Notes: generated by a model from the sequence alone, not told the origin. DNA of 64,000 bases from Streptomyces sp. NBC_01198 (GCF_036010485.1 NZ_CP108568.1:434001-498000); one strand, 5' to 3'. Positions 27,914-37,088 are shown, numbered from the stretch's first letter. Numbers and translations are program-made.

Positions 27914-27925
27914 ATTGTGCACAAT
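27914..27925. promoter_or_regulatory. Perfect palindrome upstream of gntR, probable autoregulatory operator
   Basis: ATTGTGCACAAT is a perfect 12-bp palindrome just upstream of, or at, the GntR gene start. GntR proteins bind such short palindromes and often repress their own genes. The surrounding AATTTTCTGGGAATTGG is AT-rich for this genome, consistent with a promoter. Confidence 0.6.
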
Positions 27926-28052
27926 TTTCTGGGAATTGGCCACAACACCGCCCGTCAGGCGTGCTGCGGAGACGCCCCGGCTGCGCGGGTGGCGTCCTGG
28001 ATTCGTCCGTGTACGTCCCGGCCGCCATCGCGGCGGCCGGGCGGAAGGGCGG

Positions 28053-28511
28053 TCAGCCCGGTAAGTGGGCGCGCGGGCCGTCGCCGACGATCTCGGCGAG
28101 CAGCGCGAGCGCGGCGGCGAGATCGCCGCGGTCGCCGAGCGCGGCGAGCACCCGGGCGTGGTCCTCGGCCACCCGGTGGGCGGCGCGCTGGTGCAGGATG
28201 CGGCCGCGGGCGGCCAGGTGCAGCAGCACCCGTCGCCGGTCACCGGGGTCGGCCCTGCGGTAGACGAGGTTGTCGGCGACCATCCGGTCCACCAGCTTGG
28301 TCAGGCTCGGCGCCGGCATCAGCGCGTGGTCGGCGATCTCCGTCATGGACCGGCCGCAGCCGTCCGCCACCGCGCTCAGCACCCGCCACTGCTCGACCGA
28401 GCAGTCCTCCGCCGCGAGCAGCACCGACAGCCGCGCCACCATGAGGCGTTCGGCGCGGCTGAGGACGAGCGCGAGGTCCCGTCCGGGCTGCCGTGGCGGA
28501 TCCGATGGCAT
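28053..28511 (-). CDS. MarR-family transcriptional regulator
   Basis: A 152-residue protein with the MarR winged-helix core: VEQWRVLSAVADGCGRSM, IADHALMPAPSLTKLVDRM as recognition region, and the wing YRRADPGDRRRVLLHL. The ATG at 28511 has AAAGGA upstream. It is divergent from the AmiC-like sensor gene across 115 nt and probably controls it and perhaps the NCS1 permease beyond. The ligand is unknown. Confidence 0.92.
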   Translation of the reverse strand: MPSDPPRQPGRDLALVLSRAERLMVARLSVLLAAEDCSVEQWRVLSAVADGCGRSMTEIADHALMPAPSLTKLVDRMVADNLVYRRADPGDRRRVLLHLAARGRILHQRAAHRVAEDHARVLAALGDRGDLAAALALLAEIVGDGPRAHLPG

Positions 28512-28626
28512 GTTTGCCGGTGTCCTTTCCCAGGTCTACTGTTCGGCCACATTAGGAGGTCTCTGCGAGGGCGCCGGGACCGGGTCGGCCTTCCTCGTAC
28601 CCGAACGCCCCTCCGGAGGTGGCCGC

Positions 28627-29736
28627 ATGCTGCCGGAACCGCAGGACGCCCCCGCGCGGCGGCCCCGTGGCGGGCCCGCCGCGCGTACCGATCCACCACT
28701 GACCGTGGCCCTGGTCGTCCCGCTGCACGGCCCCGGCGGCATCCTCGGCCCGTCCTGCGAACTGGCCGCGCAGCTCGCCGCGGAGGAGCTGAACGCGGCC
28801 GACGGGGTGGCGGGGCGGCCGGTCCGGCTCTTCCCGGTGGACGGCGCCGGGCCGCCGCAGCAGGTGGCCGCGGAGGTCGAGGCGCTGGTCCGGCTCGGCG
28901 CAGTGGACGCGGTGGTGGGCTGGCACATCTCGGCGGTGCGCCGGGCGCTGGCACCCCGGATCGCGCACCTGGTGCCGTATGTCTACACCGCGCAGTACGA
29001 GGGTGGCGAGCGCACGCCGGGGGTGTTCCTCACCGGGGAGACCGACCGGCGCCAACTGCGGCCCGCGATGCGGCTGCTGGCCGAGGCGACCGGTGTACGC
29101 CGCTGGTTCACGGTCGGCAACGACTACGTGTGGCCGCGGGTCACCGCGGCCGCCGCCCGCCGGCACGCCAGGGCCTGCGGCGGGCGGACGGTCGGCGAGG
29201 AGCTGCTGCCGCTGGGCAGCGCCGACTTCGGCCCCGTGCTGCGGCGGATCGAGCGGACCGAGGCGGACGCGGTGCTGATGCTGCTGGTCGGCGCGGACGC
29301 GGTCCGCTTCAACCGGGCCTTCGCCGCGTACGGGCTGCCGGCCCGCTGCCAGCGGCTGAGCACGCACATGGACGAGAACATGCTGCTGGCCAGCGGCGCC
29401 GACGGCACCGCGGGACTGTGGGCGGCTGCAGGCTACTTCGAGACGCTGGCCACCGCGGAGAGCCTGGACTTCAACCGCCGCTTCGCCCGACGCTTCGGGG
29501 TGGACGCGCCCGTGGTGGGCAGCCTCGGCGAGTCCTGCTTCGAGGGTCTGCGGCTGCTCGGGGCGCTGGCCGAGCGGGCCGGGTCCGCCGACGTGCGCGC
29601 CATGCACGCGGTACGCGACTCGGTCGGCTACGAGGGCCCGCGCGGCGCGCTGCGGCTGCGCGGCAGCCATCTCGACCAGCGGGTGTACCTGGCCAGGGCC
29701 GACACCTTCGACTTCGCGGTCGTCGCGCAACTGTGA
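28627..29736 (+). CDS. AmiC/FmdD-like periplasmic-binding-fold protein without a signal peptide
   Basis: A 369-residue protein with the Peripla_BP_5 fold of urea/short-amide binding proteins: VALVVPLHGPGGILGPSCEL, AAQLAAEELNAADG, AVVGWHISAVR, VYTAQYEGGE and ADTFDFAVVAQL at the C terminus. The N terminus is charged and proline-rich with no hydrophobic core or lipobox, so it should be cytoplasmic, like AmiC, the amide-sensing regulator of Pseudomonas amidase. The ATG at 28627 has GGAGGT 7 nt upstream. No ABC permease is adjacent. It may bind an amide or urea-like ligand and act with the divergent MarR protein or another partner. Confidence 0.82.
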   Translation: MLPEPQDAPARRPRGGPAARTDPPLTVALVVPLHGPGGILGPSCELAAQLAAEELNAADGVAGRPVRLFPVDGAGPPQQVAAEVEALVRLGAVDAVVGWHISAVRRALAPRIAHLVPYVYTAQYEGGERTPGVFLTGETDRRQLRPAMRLLAEATGVRRWFTVGNDYVWPRVTAAAARRHARACGGRTVGEELLPLGSADFGPVLRRIERTEADAVLMLLVGADAVRFNRAFAAYGLPARCQRLSTHMDENMLLASGADGTAGLWAAAGYFETLATAESLDFNRRFARRFGVDAPVVGSLGESCFEGLRLLGALAERAGSADVRAMHAVRDSVGYEGPRGALRLRGSHLDQRVYLARADTFDFAVVAQL

Positions 29737-29751
29737 GCCCCTCTCCGGGCA

Positions 29752-29790
29752 TTGACAGTATCTTCCCCAGGAAATACTTTCTAGGGGAAG
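29752..29790 (+). promoter_or_regulatory. Promoter overlapped by an inverted repeat, upstream of the NCS1 permease
   Basis: TTGACA (29752-29757) and TACTTT (29775-29780) are 17 nt apart, a near-consensus housekeeping promoter. CTTCCCC (29762-29768) and GGGGAAG (29784-29790) form a 7-bp inverted repeat across it, a likely operator. The stretch 29737-30082 holds no other gene I can support, so the transcript would have a leader of nearly 300 nt. Confidence 0.6.
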
Positions 29791-30082
29791 CATCTGTCGC
29801 CGGGCAGCGCCGCCCTCCGCGCCGTTCGCGCCCCGGCCGCACGCCGAGCGTATTCCGGATGTGCCGCGCATTTGCGCCGAGCGGATAGCAGCAGCGGATC
29901 AGCGCCTTATCCACGGCCGCCTTCTCCTTTTGATCTACGCGCGTCACCCATTTCCTGGCGACGCGTCACGTATTTAAAGCGCCGGACATCACCGAGAAAC
30001 ACACCAGCGGGACTCTTCCAACGCCGCCATGGACATGTCCTTGGCGGTGGATCGCACCTCGCGGACGGAAAAGGGAGTTCTC

Positions 30083-31792
30083 GTGACGGACACGGTCGAC
30101 ACACCGGCGCCTCCCGGCGGCGCCACCGGTACGACGACCCGCCGGTACAACGGCTGGACGAAGAACACCACGCTGGAGGACTACTCGCTGCGTTACGCGC
30201 CCAAGTCCTTCCGCCGCTGGACCCCCTATGTGGTGGCCACCACCGCGCTCGGCGGCATCGCCTACCTCGCCGACTTCGCCATCGGCGGCTCCATCGCGAT
30301 CTCGCACGGATTCGGCAGCGCACTGATCGCGATCCTGGCCGCCGCGGTCACCATCTTCCTCACCGGAATTCCCATCTCGTACTACTCGGCGAAATACTCC
30401 ATCGACATGGACCTGTTGACCAGGGGCGCCGGATTCGGCTATCTCGGCTCCACCCTCACGTCCATCATCTATGCCAGCTTCACCTTCATCTTCTTCGCCC
30501 TCGAAGGCTCGATCATGGCCCAGGCGCTCGATCTGGGCCTGCACATCCCGCTGGCGGTGGGCTACCTGATCTGCGCGCTGATCATCCTGCCGCTGGTCTT
30601 CTACGGGATGACCGCGCTGTCCACGATGCAGGTGTGGACCCAGCCGGTGTGGCTGGTGCTGATGGTGGCGCCTTTCGTGTCGATCGCGATCCAGGACCCG
30701 CACGCCTTCTCGCGGTTCACGCACTTCGCGGGCAACTCCCCCACCGGTTCCTCGGTCAGCCTGCTCGGGGTGGGCGCCGGCGCGGGCGTCGCGCTGTCGC
30801 TGATCGCGCAGATCGGCGAGCAGGTGGACTACCTGCGCTTCATGCCGGACAAGACGCCGGCGAACGCCCGGCGCTGGTGGAGCGCGGTGCTCGCGGCCGG
30901 CCCCGGCTGGGTGGTGCTGGGCGCGGCCAAGCAGTTGGGCGGCGCCTTCCTGGCCTTCTACATCGCCGGGCACATCGGCCTGGCCAAGGCCAACGAGCCG
31001 ATCCAGCAGTACGTCTCGGGTATCCACACCTTCGCCGCGCCGGTCGCGCTGGGCCTGGCGACCTTCTTCGTGATCCTCTCGCAGATCAAGATCAACACCA
31101 CCAACGCCTACTCCGGCTCGCTGTCCTGGTCGAACTTCTTCTCCCGGCTGACCCACCGCCACCCCGGCCGGGTCGTCTACATCTTCCTCAACGTCGGCAT
31201 CGCGCTGGCCCTGATGGAAGGCGGCGTCTTCGGCTTCCTCAACACCGTGCTCGGCTTCTACTCCAACGTGGCCATCGCCTGGATCGGCGCGGTCGTGGCG
31301 GACCTGGTGATCAACAAGCCGCTGGGCCTCAGCCCGTCCTACATCGAGTTCAAGCGCGCGCACCTGTACAACTTCAACCCGGTGGGCTTCGGTTCGATGC
31401 TGGTGGCCTCGGCGGTGTCCATCGCCGCGTACTTCCACGCCTTCGGCGCGTACGGCAAGGCGTTCTCGCCGTTCATCGCGCTGGTCGTGGCGATGGTGCT
31501 CTCGCCGCTGCTCGCGGTGGCCACCAAGGGCCGCTACTACATCGCGCGCACCGACGACCTGGCGGAGCCGCTGTTCCAGGAGGACGGCCTGCTGTCGGCG
31601 GCGACCATGACGTGCACGATCTGCGCCGAGGACTTCGAGCGGCCCGACATCGCCGGCTGCTCCTTCCACAGCGGTGTGATCTGCTCGCTGTGCTGCAGCC
31701 TGGACAAGGACTGCCACGACTCCTGCAAGCCCGCCGCGGGCGGGGCGTCCGGCCCGGTCGACCTCGGGATGCCGACGGCCTCGGCCGGGTGA
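30083..31792 (+). CDS. NCS1-family nucleobase/cation permease with eight-cysteine C-terminal tail
   Basis: A 569-residue permease with about 12 membrane segments, of the cytosine/purine/allantoin NCS1 family: NGWTKNTTLEDYSLRYAP before the first segment, YYSAKYSIDMDLLTRGAGFGY, QIGEQVDYLRFMP and INTTNAYSGSLSWSNFFSR. After the last segment there is a soluble tail with eight cysteines in CTIC, AGC, ICSLCC, DC and SC, probably a metal-binding knuckle. From memory, the same tail occurs in NCS1-histidine kinase fusion proteins; here no kinase follows. The GTG at 30083 follows AAGGGAG by 6 nt, preferred to ATG 30029, which has no ribosome site. The substrate may be a nucleobase or amide. Confidence 0.9.
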   Translation: MTDTVDTPAPPGGATGTTTRRYNGWTKNTTLEDYSLRYAPKSFRRWTPYVVATTALGGIAYLADFAIGGSIAISHGFGSALIAILAAAVTIFLTGIPISYYSAKYSIDMDLLTRGAGFGYLGSTLTSIIYASFTFIFFALEGSIMAQALDLGLHIPLAVGYLICALIILPLVFYGMTALSTMQVWTQPVWLVLMVAPFVSIAIQDPHAFSRFTHFAGNSPTGSSVSLLGVGAGAGVALSLIAQIGEQVDYLRFMPDKTPANARRWWSAVLAAGPGWVVLGAAKQLGGAFLAFYIAGHIGLAKANEPIQQYVSGIHTFAAPVALGLATFFVILSQIKINTTNAYSGSLSWSNFFSRLTHRHPGRVVYIFLNVGIALALMEGGVFGFLNTVLGFYSNVAIAWIGAVVADLVINKPLGLSPSYIEFKRAHLYNFNPVGFGSMLVASAVSIAAYFHAFGAYGKAFSPFIALVVAMVLSPLLAVATKGRYYIARTDDLAEPLFQEDGLLSAATMTCTICAEDFERPDIAGCSFHSGVICSLCCSLDKDCHDSCKPAAGGASGPVDLGMPTASAG

Positions 31793-31815
31793 CGCCGGAC
31801 GACGGTGACGGCCAG

Positions 31816-31848
31816 GTGCCGGTCCGCGGGCTGCCCGCGGACCGGCAC
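31816..31848 (+). terminator. Hairpin terminator after the NCS1 permease gene
   Basis: A perfect 15-bp stem (GTGCCGGTCCGCGGG with its complement) and a 3-nt CTG loop, followed by TTTCG. It lies 24 nt after the permease stop and would end that transcript. Confidence 0.88.
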
Positions 31849-32033
31849 TTTCGTGCGTCCGGGGTCTTTACGGCATCGCCATCGATGGTCTAGAACGACA
31901 GTCATCCGATGTTACGTGAGCCCCACACCTGATTTCCGCCCGTCGTAGCGAAGTCATGCAGGGAAGCAGACGCATTCATCGGAGAACTGAGTCAACACCG
32001 TTGGCTGATGGCCGCATCGCCCTGGAGGGCATC

Positions 32034-35000
32034 GTGCAGAACTTCCCCCGCCGTCGCCGGCGGGTTCCGTACAGACGGATCGTCGCGCTCTGTTCGGCGG
32101 CGCTCACCGCCCTCGCGGGCGCCGCCGTGGCCGACGCGGACACCGCCGCCGCTGCCGCGGGACCCACCACCGCCTGGCACCGCGGAGACTTCGCGCTCGA
32201 CCCGGCGGGCGTCGCCGGCCGCTCCGACATCGTGCTCGGTGCACCGAACTCCGACCCCACCGCGTCCATGCCGCTCGGCAACGGCTCGCTGGGCGTGGCG
32301 GCGTGGGCCGCCGGCGGCTTCACCGCCCAGCTCAACCGGTCCGACACCATGCCGGACCGCAAGTCGCCCGGCAAGCTGAACATCCCCGGGCTGTCGGTCA
32401 TCTCGCACGCCGCGGACTTCCACGGGCAGCTGGACCTCACCGACGGGGTGCTGCGCGAGTCCGGCGGCGGGATGTCGATGAAGGCCTGGGTCGCCACCGG
32501 CAAGGACGAGCTGGTCGTGGACGTCTCGGGCGCGGACCCGAGCGTCGCGCAGACGGCCACCATCGACCTGTGGTCGCCCCGCAAGCCCACCGCCGCCGTG
32601 TCCGGCACCGTCGGGACCCTCGCCGAGACGTGGGTGGACGGCGCCCCGCCGATCGGCACCGGGAAGACCTTCGGCTCGCTCGCCGCCATCACCGCGGGCG
32701 GCCGCCGGGTCGCCACCACCGTCACCGGCCCCACGCAGGTCACGACCAGTTTCACCCCGCACGCCGACGGCACCTTCCGGGTCGTCGTCGCCTCCCCCGG
32801 CTGGACCGGCGGCAACGCCGCCAGGACCGCGGCCAAGGTGATCGGACATGACGCGACCGCGTCCGCGCGGAAGCTGCTGTCCGCGCAGGACCGCTGGTGG
32901 GACGCATTCTGGACGCATTCAGGACTGATCGCGATGAGCTCGGCGGACGGCAGCGCCGAATACATCGAGAATCTGCGCACGCTGTACCTCTACGAGGAGG
33001 CGGCGTCGATGAGGAAGGGCATCTACCCTGGCAGCCAGGCCGGCGAGGCCGACATGTTCTCCTGGAACGAGGACGTCCAGACCTGGACGCCCTCGGCGTA
33101 CTGGCTGTGGAACCTGCGCACCCAGATCGCGGCGAACATGAGCTCGGGCAACTACCAGCTCAACACACCGGTCTTCGACATGTACGCCGACGACCTGCCC
33201 GCCATCGAGGCGTGGACCGAGCAGCAGATGGGCGGCCGTCCCGGCGCGTGCGTGCCGGAGACCATGCGCTTCAACGGCAACGGCATCTCCCCCGGCGCCG
33301 GCGAGAACGGCTCGTGCAGCGAGCCCGGCAGCCCCAACTGGAACGCGCTGGACATCTCCTCGGGACCGGAGATCGCCCTCTACATGTGGGAGCAGTACCA
33401 GGGCACCGGCGACAAGGCGGCGCTGAAGCGGTACTGGCCGTTCATCAAGTCGGTCACCGAGTTCCAGCTCGCCTACCAGACCCCCGGCGCCGACGGGCTG
33501 CTGCACGCCGACGCCAACGCCCACGAGACGCAGTGGGCGGTGCAGGACCCGACCACCGACATCGCGCTCGACCAGGCGGTCTTCCCCCTGATCGGCGAGA
33601 TCGCGCAGGTGCTCGGCACCGACCGCGGCGCCGACCGGTCGCTGGTGTCCCGGGTCGCCGCCGCCCAGCGGCAGATCCCGCCCTACCCGCGGACCGACCA
33701 GGCCACCCGCAGCCAGCTGCTCAACCCCGGTTACACCGCGGCCGAGACCGCCGCGGCGGACGCCACCGGCACCGACATGCTGGCGATCTCCTACCAGCCG
33801 GCGGCCGAGCGCAGGAACGGCGAGAACATCGAACTGGAGCCGCTGTGGCCCTGGAACACCGTCAGTGACCAGGACAAGGACCTTTTCCCGCTGGAGCAGC
33901 GCAGCTTCACCCACCGGCCCAACAAGGGCGGCAACGACTGGTCGATGGACGCCATCGACGCGGCCAGGCTGCAGAACCCCGCCGAGGTGCGCAGCAACCT
34001 GATCTCGCTCACCGAGGGACACCAGGTCTACCCCAACGGCTTTGCGGACCTGGGCAGTTCGGTCGGCTTCCAGCCCTACATCGAGCAGGAGTCCGGCGTC
34101 GCCACCGCGGTCGGCGAGGCGCTGGCGCAGGACTACGACGGCATCCTGCGCTTCGCACCTGCCTGGCCCACCGAGTGGGAGGGCGCCGGCAGCGTCTACA
34201 TCCAGGGCAAGAGCAAGGTCGACGTGCAGGTGCAGGGCGGCAAGCTGGTCACCGCCGCGATCGAGGCGGGCAGTTCGGGCACCCTGCGGGTGAAGAACCC
34301 GTGGCCCGGGCAGCGCACCGAGGTCGTGGACGGCAAGAACGGCCACGTGGTGGTGAAGGCCGGCACCGCGGACCTCCTCGACGTCCCCGTCAGGTCCGGC
34401 AGGACCTATCTGGTGCAGCAGGCGGACGCCCCCACCACCGCCCTGCCGTTCGCGAAGGTCACCAGCACCCCGCCGACCGCGGCCCGGCACCTGGGCGGCG
34501 TGCAGCTCGGCCTCGACGCGGCGGCGCGGTCCGGCAGTTCGACGGTCGGCACCGTGCTCGGCGGCACCAACCGGGACTACGGCCTGCGCCAGACCGAGGA
34601 CGCCGGTTCCGCCACCACCGCCGCCGAGGTGGCGGGGCTCACCGCCAGGACAGCGGACGGCGACCTGTCCTTCGACATCGGCGACGACGTGGCCGCGACC
34701 GGGGCCTACGACGCCGAGGTCACCGTGTCGTACTACGACTCCGGCACCGGCTCGGTGGCCGTGCAGTACGACGCGGGGCCCAAGGACCGCTACCACCAGG
34801 CCGGCAGCATCCAGCTGACCGGCACCGACACCTGGAAGACCGCCCACGTCACCGCCAGCGGCGGCTACTTCGGCGGGCTGCAGCACAACGGCGCGGACCT
34901 GCGGCTGCATCCGGCACCGGGCCCCCTGACCGTGCACAGCGTCGGCGTCACGGTCACCGGCGCCTGGGTGCCCGACCGGCACGCCTTCCCGCCCGCGCCG

Positions 35001-36005
35001 GTGATCACCACTCCGCGCACCGGCGCCACGGTCAAGCTGACCTCGGCGGTGTCCGGCACGGCGATCCCGGACGGCACGGTGACCGTACGCGAGGCGTCCG
35101 GGGTGCTGTGCACCGCCACCGCGGACGACAGCGGCGCCTGGAGCTGCGCTCCCGACGGCGGCTTCACACCGGGGCGGCAGACCGCCACCGCGACGGCCAC
35201 CGACCCGACCGGCCTGGTCGGCGACGCCTCGGCGGGTGTCGCCTTCGACGCCTCGGACCTGCCGCCCGGCACCGCCGTGGTCGGCTCGGTCGTCGGAGCC
35301 ACCGACCACGCGTACGGCATGGCCGAGGACGAGCGTCCCTCGGGCGGCTTCGACGGCCCCACGACCGCCTCGGTGATCGACGGCCGCTCGGCGCGTACCA
35401 GCACCCAGGGCAACATCTACTTCGACGTCGACGACTCGATCGCACACGCGGGCTACTACACGGCGGTCTTCACCGTCTCCTACTACGACCAGGGCACCGG
35501 CTCGTTCTCGGTGCAGTACGACAACGGATCGTCCGACCCGTACAAGTCGACCGCCGGGATCGCGCTCACCGGCAGCGACACCTGGAAGACCGCGACGGTG
35601 ACCGCCACCGACGCCTACCTCGGCGGGCAGCAGCACTCGGCGGCCGACTTCCGGCTGCGCAACGGCGGCGGGCAGGTGACCGTGCACAGCGTGGCGGTGA
35701 AGATCAGCGGTGACGGCGTGCCCGATGTCACCGACTTCGCACCGCCGGTGGCGATCACCTCTCCGGCCGCGGGCGACACCGTCGGAACCGCCCCCGCCGT
35801 CTCGGGGTCCGCGGAACCCGGCGCGAAGGTCACGGTGACGTCCGACGACGCACCGCTGTGCACGGCCGAGGTCTCCGACAGCGGCAGCTGGACCTGCACC
35901 GGGTCCGGCACGCTCGCCGCCGGGCCGCACACGGTCAAGGCCACGGCCGAGGACCCGACCGGCACCCCGGCGCGGCCCGCGAGTGTGGCGGTGACCACGG
36001 TGTAA
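32034..36005 (+). CDS. Secreted GH95-like glycosidase with two duplicated accessory-domain pairs
   Basis: A 1323-residue exported protein. The arginine-rich N terminus and a hydrophobic stretch ending ADADTAAAAAG form a signal peptide. Residues about 50-830 resemble GH95-type (alpha/alpha)6 glycosidases: SMPLGNGSLGVAAWA near the start, EQESGVATAVGEALAQ and LRFAPAWPTEWEGAGSV late in the catalytic part. Then a module of about 145 residues (WKTA, SYYDSGTGS) and an Ig-like module are both repeated: about 838-982, 988-1075, 1082-1226 and 1236-1323. The GTG at 32034 has GGAGG 6 nt upstream. It probably acts on an extracellular glycan. Alpha-fucosidase activity is only one option, because the catalytic residues could not be aligned by eye. 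Confidence 0.85.
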   Translation: MQNFPRRRRRVPYRRIVALCSAALTALAGAAVADADTAAAAAGPTTAWHRGDFALDPAGVAGRSDIVLGAPNSDPTASMPLGNGSLGVAAWAAGGFTAQLNRSDTMPDRKSPGKLNIPGLSVISHAADFHGQLDLTDGVLRESGGGMSMKAWVATGKDELVVDVSGADPSVAQTATIDLWSPRKPTAAVSGTVGTLAETWVDGAPPIGTGKTFGSLAAITAGGRRVATTVTGPTQVTTSFTPHADGTFRVVVASPGWTGGNAARTAAKVIGHDATASARKLLSAQDRWWDAFWTHSGLIAMSSADGSAEYIENLRTLYLYEEAASMRKGIYPGSQAGEADMFSWNEDVQTWTPSAYWLWNLRTQIAANMSSGNYQLNTPVFDMYADDLPAIEAWTEQQMGGRPGACVPETMRFNGNGISPGAGENGSCSEPGSPNWNALDISSGPEIALYMWEQYQGTGDKAALKRYWPFIKSVTEFQLAYQTPGADGLLHADANAHETQWAVQDPTTDIALDQAVFPLIGEIAQVLGTDRGADRSLVSRVAAAQRQIPPYPRTDQATRSQLLNPGYTAAETAAADATGTDMLAISYQPAAERRNGENIELEPLWPWNTVSDQDKDLFPLEQRSFTHRPNKGGNDWSMDAIDAARLQNPAEVRSNLISLTEGHQVYPNGFADLGSSVGFQPYIEQESGVATAVGEALAQDYDGILRFAPAWPTEWEGAGSVYIQGKSKVDVQVQGGKLVTAAIEAGSSGTLRVKNPWPGQRTEVVDGKNGHVVVKAGTADLLDVPVRSGRTYLVQQADAPTTALPFAKVTSTPPTAARHLGGVQLGLDAAARSGSSTVGTVLGGTNRDYGLRQTEDAGSATTAAEVAGLTARTADGDLSFDIGDDVAATGAYDAEVTVSYYDSGTGSVAVQYDAGPKDRYHQAGSIQLTGTDTWKTAHVTASGGYFGGLQHNGADLRLHPAPGPLTVHSVGVTVTGAWVPDRHAFPPAPVITTPRTGATVKLTSAVSGTAIPDGTVTVREASGVLCTATADDSGAWSCAPDGGFTPGRQTATATATDPTGLVGDASAGVAFDASDLPPGTAVVGSVVGATDHAYGMAEDERPSGGFDGPTTASVIDGRSARTSTQGNIYFDVDDSIAHAGYYTAVFTVSYYDQGTGSFSVQYDNGSSDPYKSTAGIALTGSDTWKTATVTATDAYLGGQQHSAADFRLRNGGGQVTVHSVAVKISGDGVPDVTDFAPPVAITSPAAGDTVGTAPAVSGSAEPGAKVTVTSDDAPLCTAEVSDSGSWTCTGSGTLAAGPHTVKATAEDPTGTPARPASVAVTTV

Positions 36006-36020
36006 CGGCAGGTCAGACAG

Positions 36021-36050
36021 GAGCGGCCCGGCCGAACGGCCGGGCCGCTC
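36021..36050. terminator. Bidirectional terminator between the glycosidase and an aldo-keto reductase
   Basis: A perfect 13-bp stem, GAGCGGCCCGGCC with its complement, and a GAAC loop. It lies between convergent genes 16 nt after the glycosidase stop, so it should terminate both transcripts. Confidence 0.88.
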
Positions 36051-36070
36051 CCGCGCGTTGCGCGTGCTGC

Positions 36071-37042
36071 CTACACGAAGCCGGCGATGTCGCGCGGGGT
36101 GTAGGGCTCCTCAAGGCGCTTGCACTCCTCGTCGCTCAGCCGCAGGTCGACCGAGGCGATCGCGTCGTCCAGATGGTGCGGCTTGGTCGCGCCGACGATC
36201 GGCGCGGTCACCCCGGGCTGCCGCAGCAGCCAGGCCAGCGCGACCTGGGCGCGGGTGACCCCGCGCTCGTCTGCGATCCCCGCCACGGCGTCCACGATGT
36301 GCCGGTCGGTGTCCTGGTAGAGGTTCTTGCCGAACTCGTCGGTCTCGCTGCGCGCGCTGCTGGTGTCCCAGGCGCGGGTGAGCCGCCCCCTGGCCAGCGG
36401 GCTCCACGGGATGACCCCGACGCCCTGGTCGGCGCACAGCGGCAGCATCTCCCGCTCCTCCTCGCGGTAGAGCAGGTTGTAGTGGTCCTGCATGCTGACG
36501 AACCGGGTCCAGCCGTGCCGCTCGGCGACGTACTGCGCCTTGGAGAACTGCCAGGCGTACATCGAACTCGCCCCGATGTAGCGGGCCTTGCCGGCCTTCA
36601 CCACGTCGTGCAGGGCCTCCATGGTCTCCTCTATCGGAGTCACCCGGTCCCAGCGGTGTATCTGGTAGAGGTCGACGTAGTCGGTGCCGAGCCGGCGCAG
36701 GCTGTGGTCGATCTCGGTCATGATCGCCTTGCGGGACAGGCCGCCGCCGTTGGCACCCGGCCGCATCCGGCCGTGCACCTTGGTGGCCAGCACGATCTCG
36801 TCACGGCGGGCGAAGTCGGCCAGCGCGCGGCCGACGATCTCCTCGCTGGTGCCGTCGGAGTAGACGTTCGCGGTGTCGAAGAAGTTGATCCCGGCCTCGA
36901 CGGCCTGACGTATGAAGGGCCGGCTCGCCTCCTCGTCCAGGGTCCAGCTGTGGGTGCCGCGGTCGGCCACGCCGTAGCTCATGCAGCCCAGACAGATACG
37001 GGAGACGTCGAGGCCGGTCGTGCCGAGCTTGAGATAGTCCAT
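36071..37042 (-). CDS. Aldo/keto reductase
   Basis: A 323-residue TIM-barrel NADPH reductase. It has the cofactor and catalytic layout of the family: GINFFDTANVYSDG (catalytic Asp and Tyr), VLATKVHGRM (Lys), LYQIHRWD (His), YIGASSMYAW and the C-terminal GVTAPIVGATKPHHLDDA. It ends 47 nt upstream of the fructosamine kinase start in minus-strand order, that is, it is transcribed after it. A close paralogue lies at 38647. Members reduce aldehydes, ketones and sugar dicarbonyls. Confidence 0.95.
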   Translation of the reverse strand: MDYLKLGTTGLDVSRICLGCMSYGVADRGTHSWTLDEEASRPFIRQAVEAGINFFDTANVYSDGTSEEIVGRALADFARRDEIVLATKVHGRMRPGANGGGLSRKAIMTEIDHSLRRLGTDYVDLYQIHRWDRVTPIEETMEALHDVVKAGKARYIGASSMYAWQFSKAQYVAERHGWTRFVSMQDHYNLLYREEEREMLPLCADQGVGVIPWSPLARGRLTRAWDTSSARSETDEFGKNLYQDTDRHIVDAVAGIADERGVTRAQVALAWLLRQPGVTAPIVGATKPHHLDDAIASVDLRLSDEECKRLEEPYTPRDIAGFV

Positions 37043-37088
37043 GGTCGAACAGACTACGTCGCCCTACCGGGCCGGCTCCGCGGGGCGA

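Noticed and set aside
31879..31888. Palindrome CCATCGATGG upstream of the glycosidase
   Set aside because: A lone 10-bp palindrome without a partner site or regulator gene nearby. It could easily occur by chance.
32919..35930. A 1003-codon minus-strand open frame antisense to the secreted glycosidase
   Set aside because: Gly/Arg/Val-rich mirror translation without domains. The plus strand has signal peptide and repeats.
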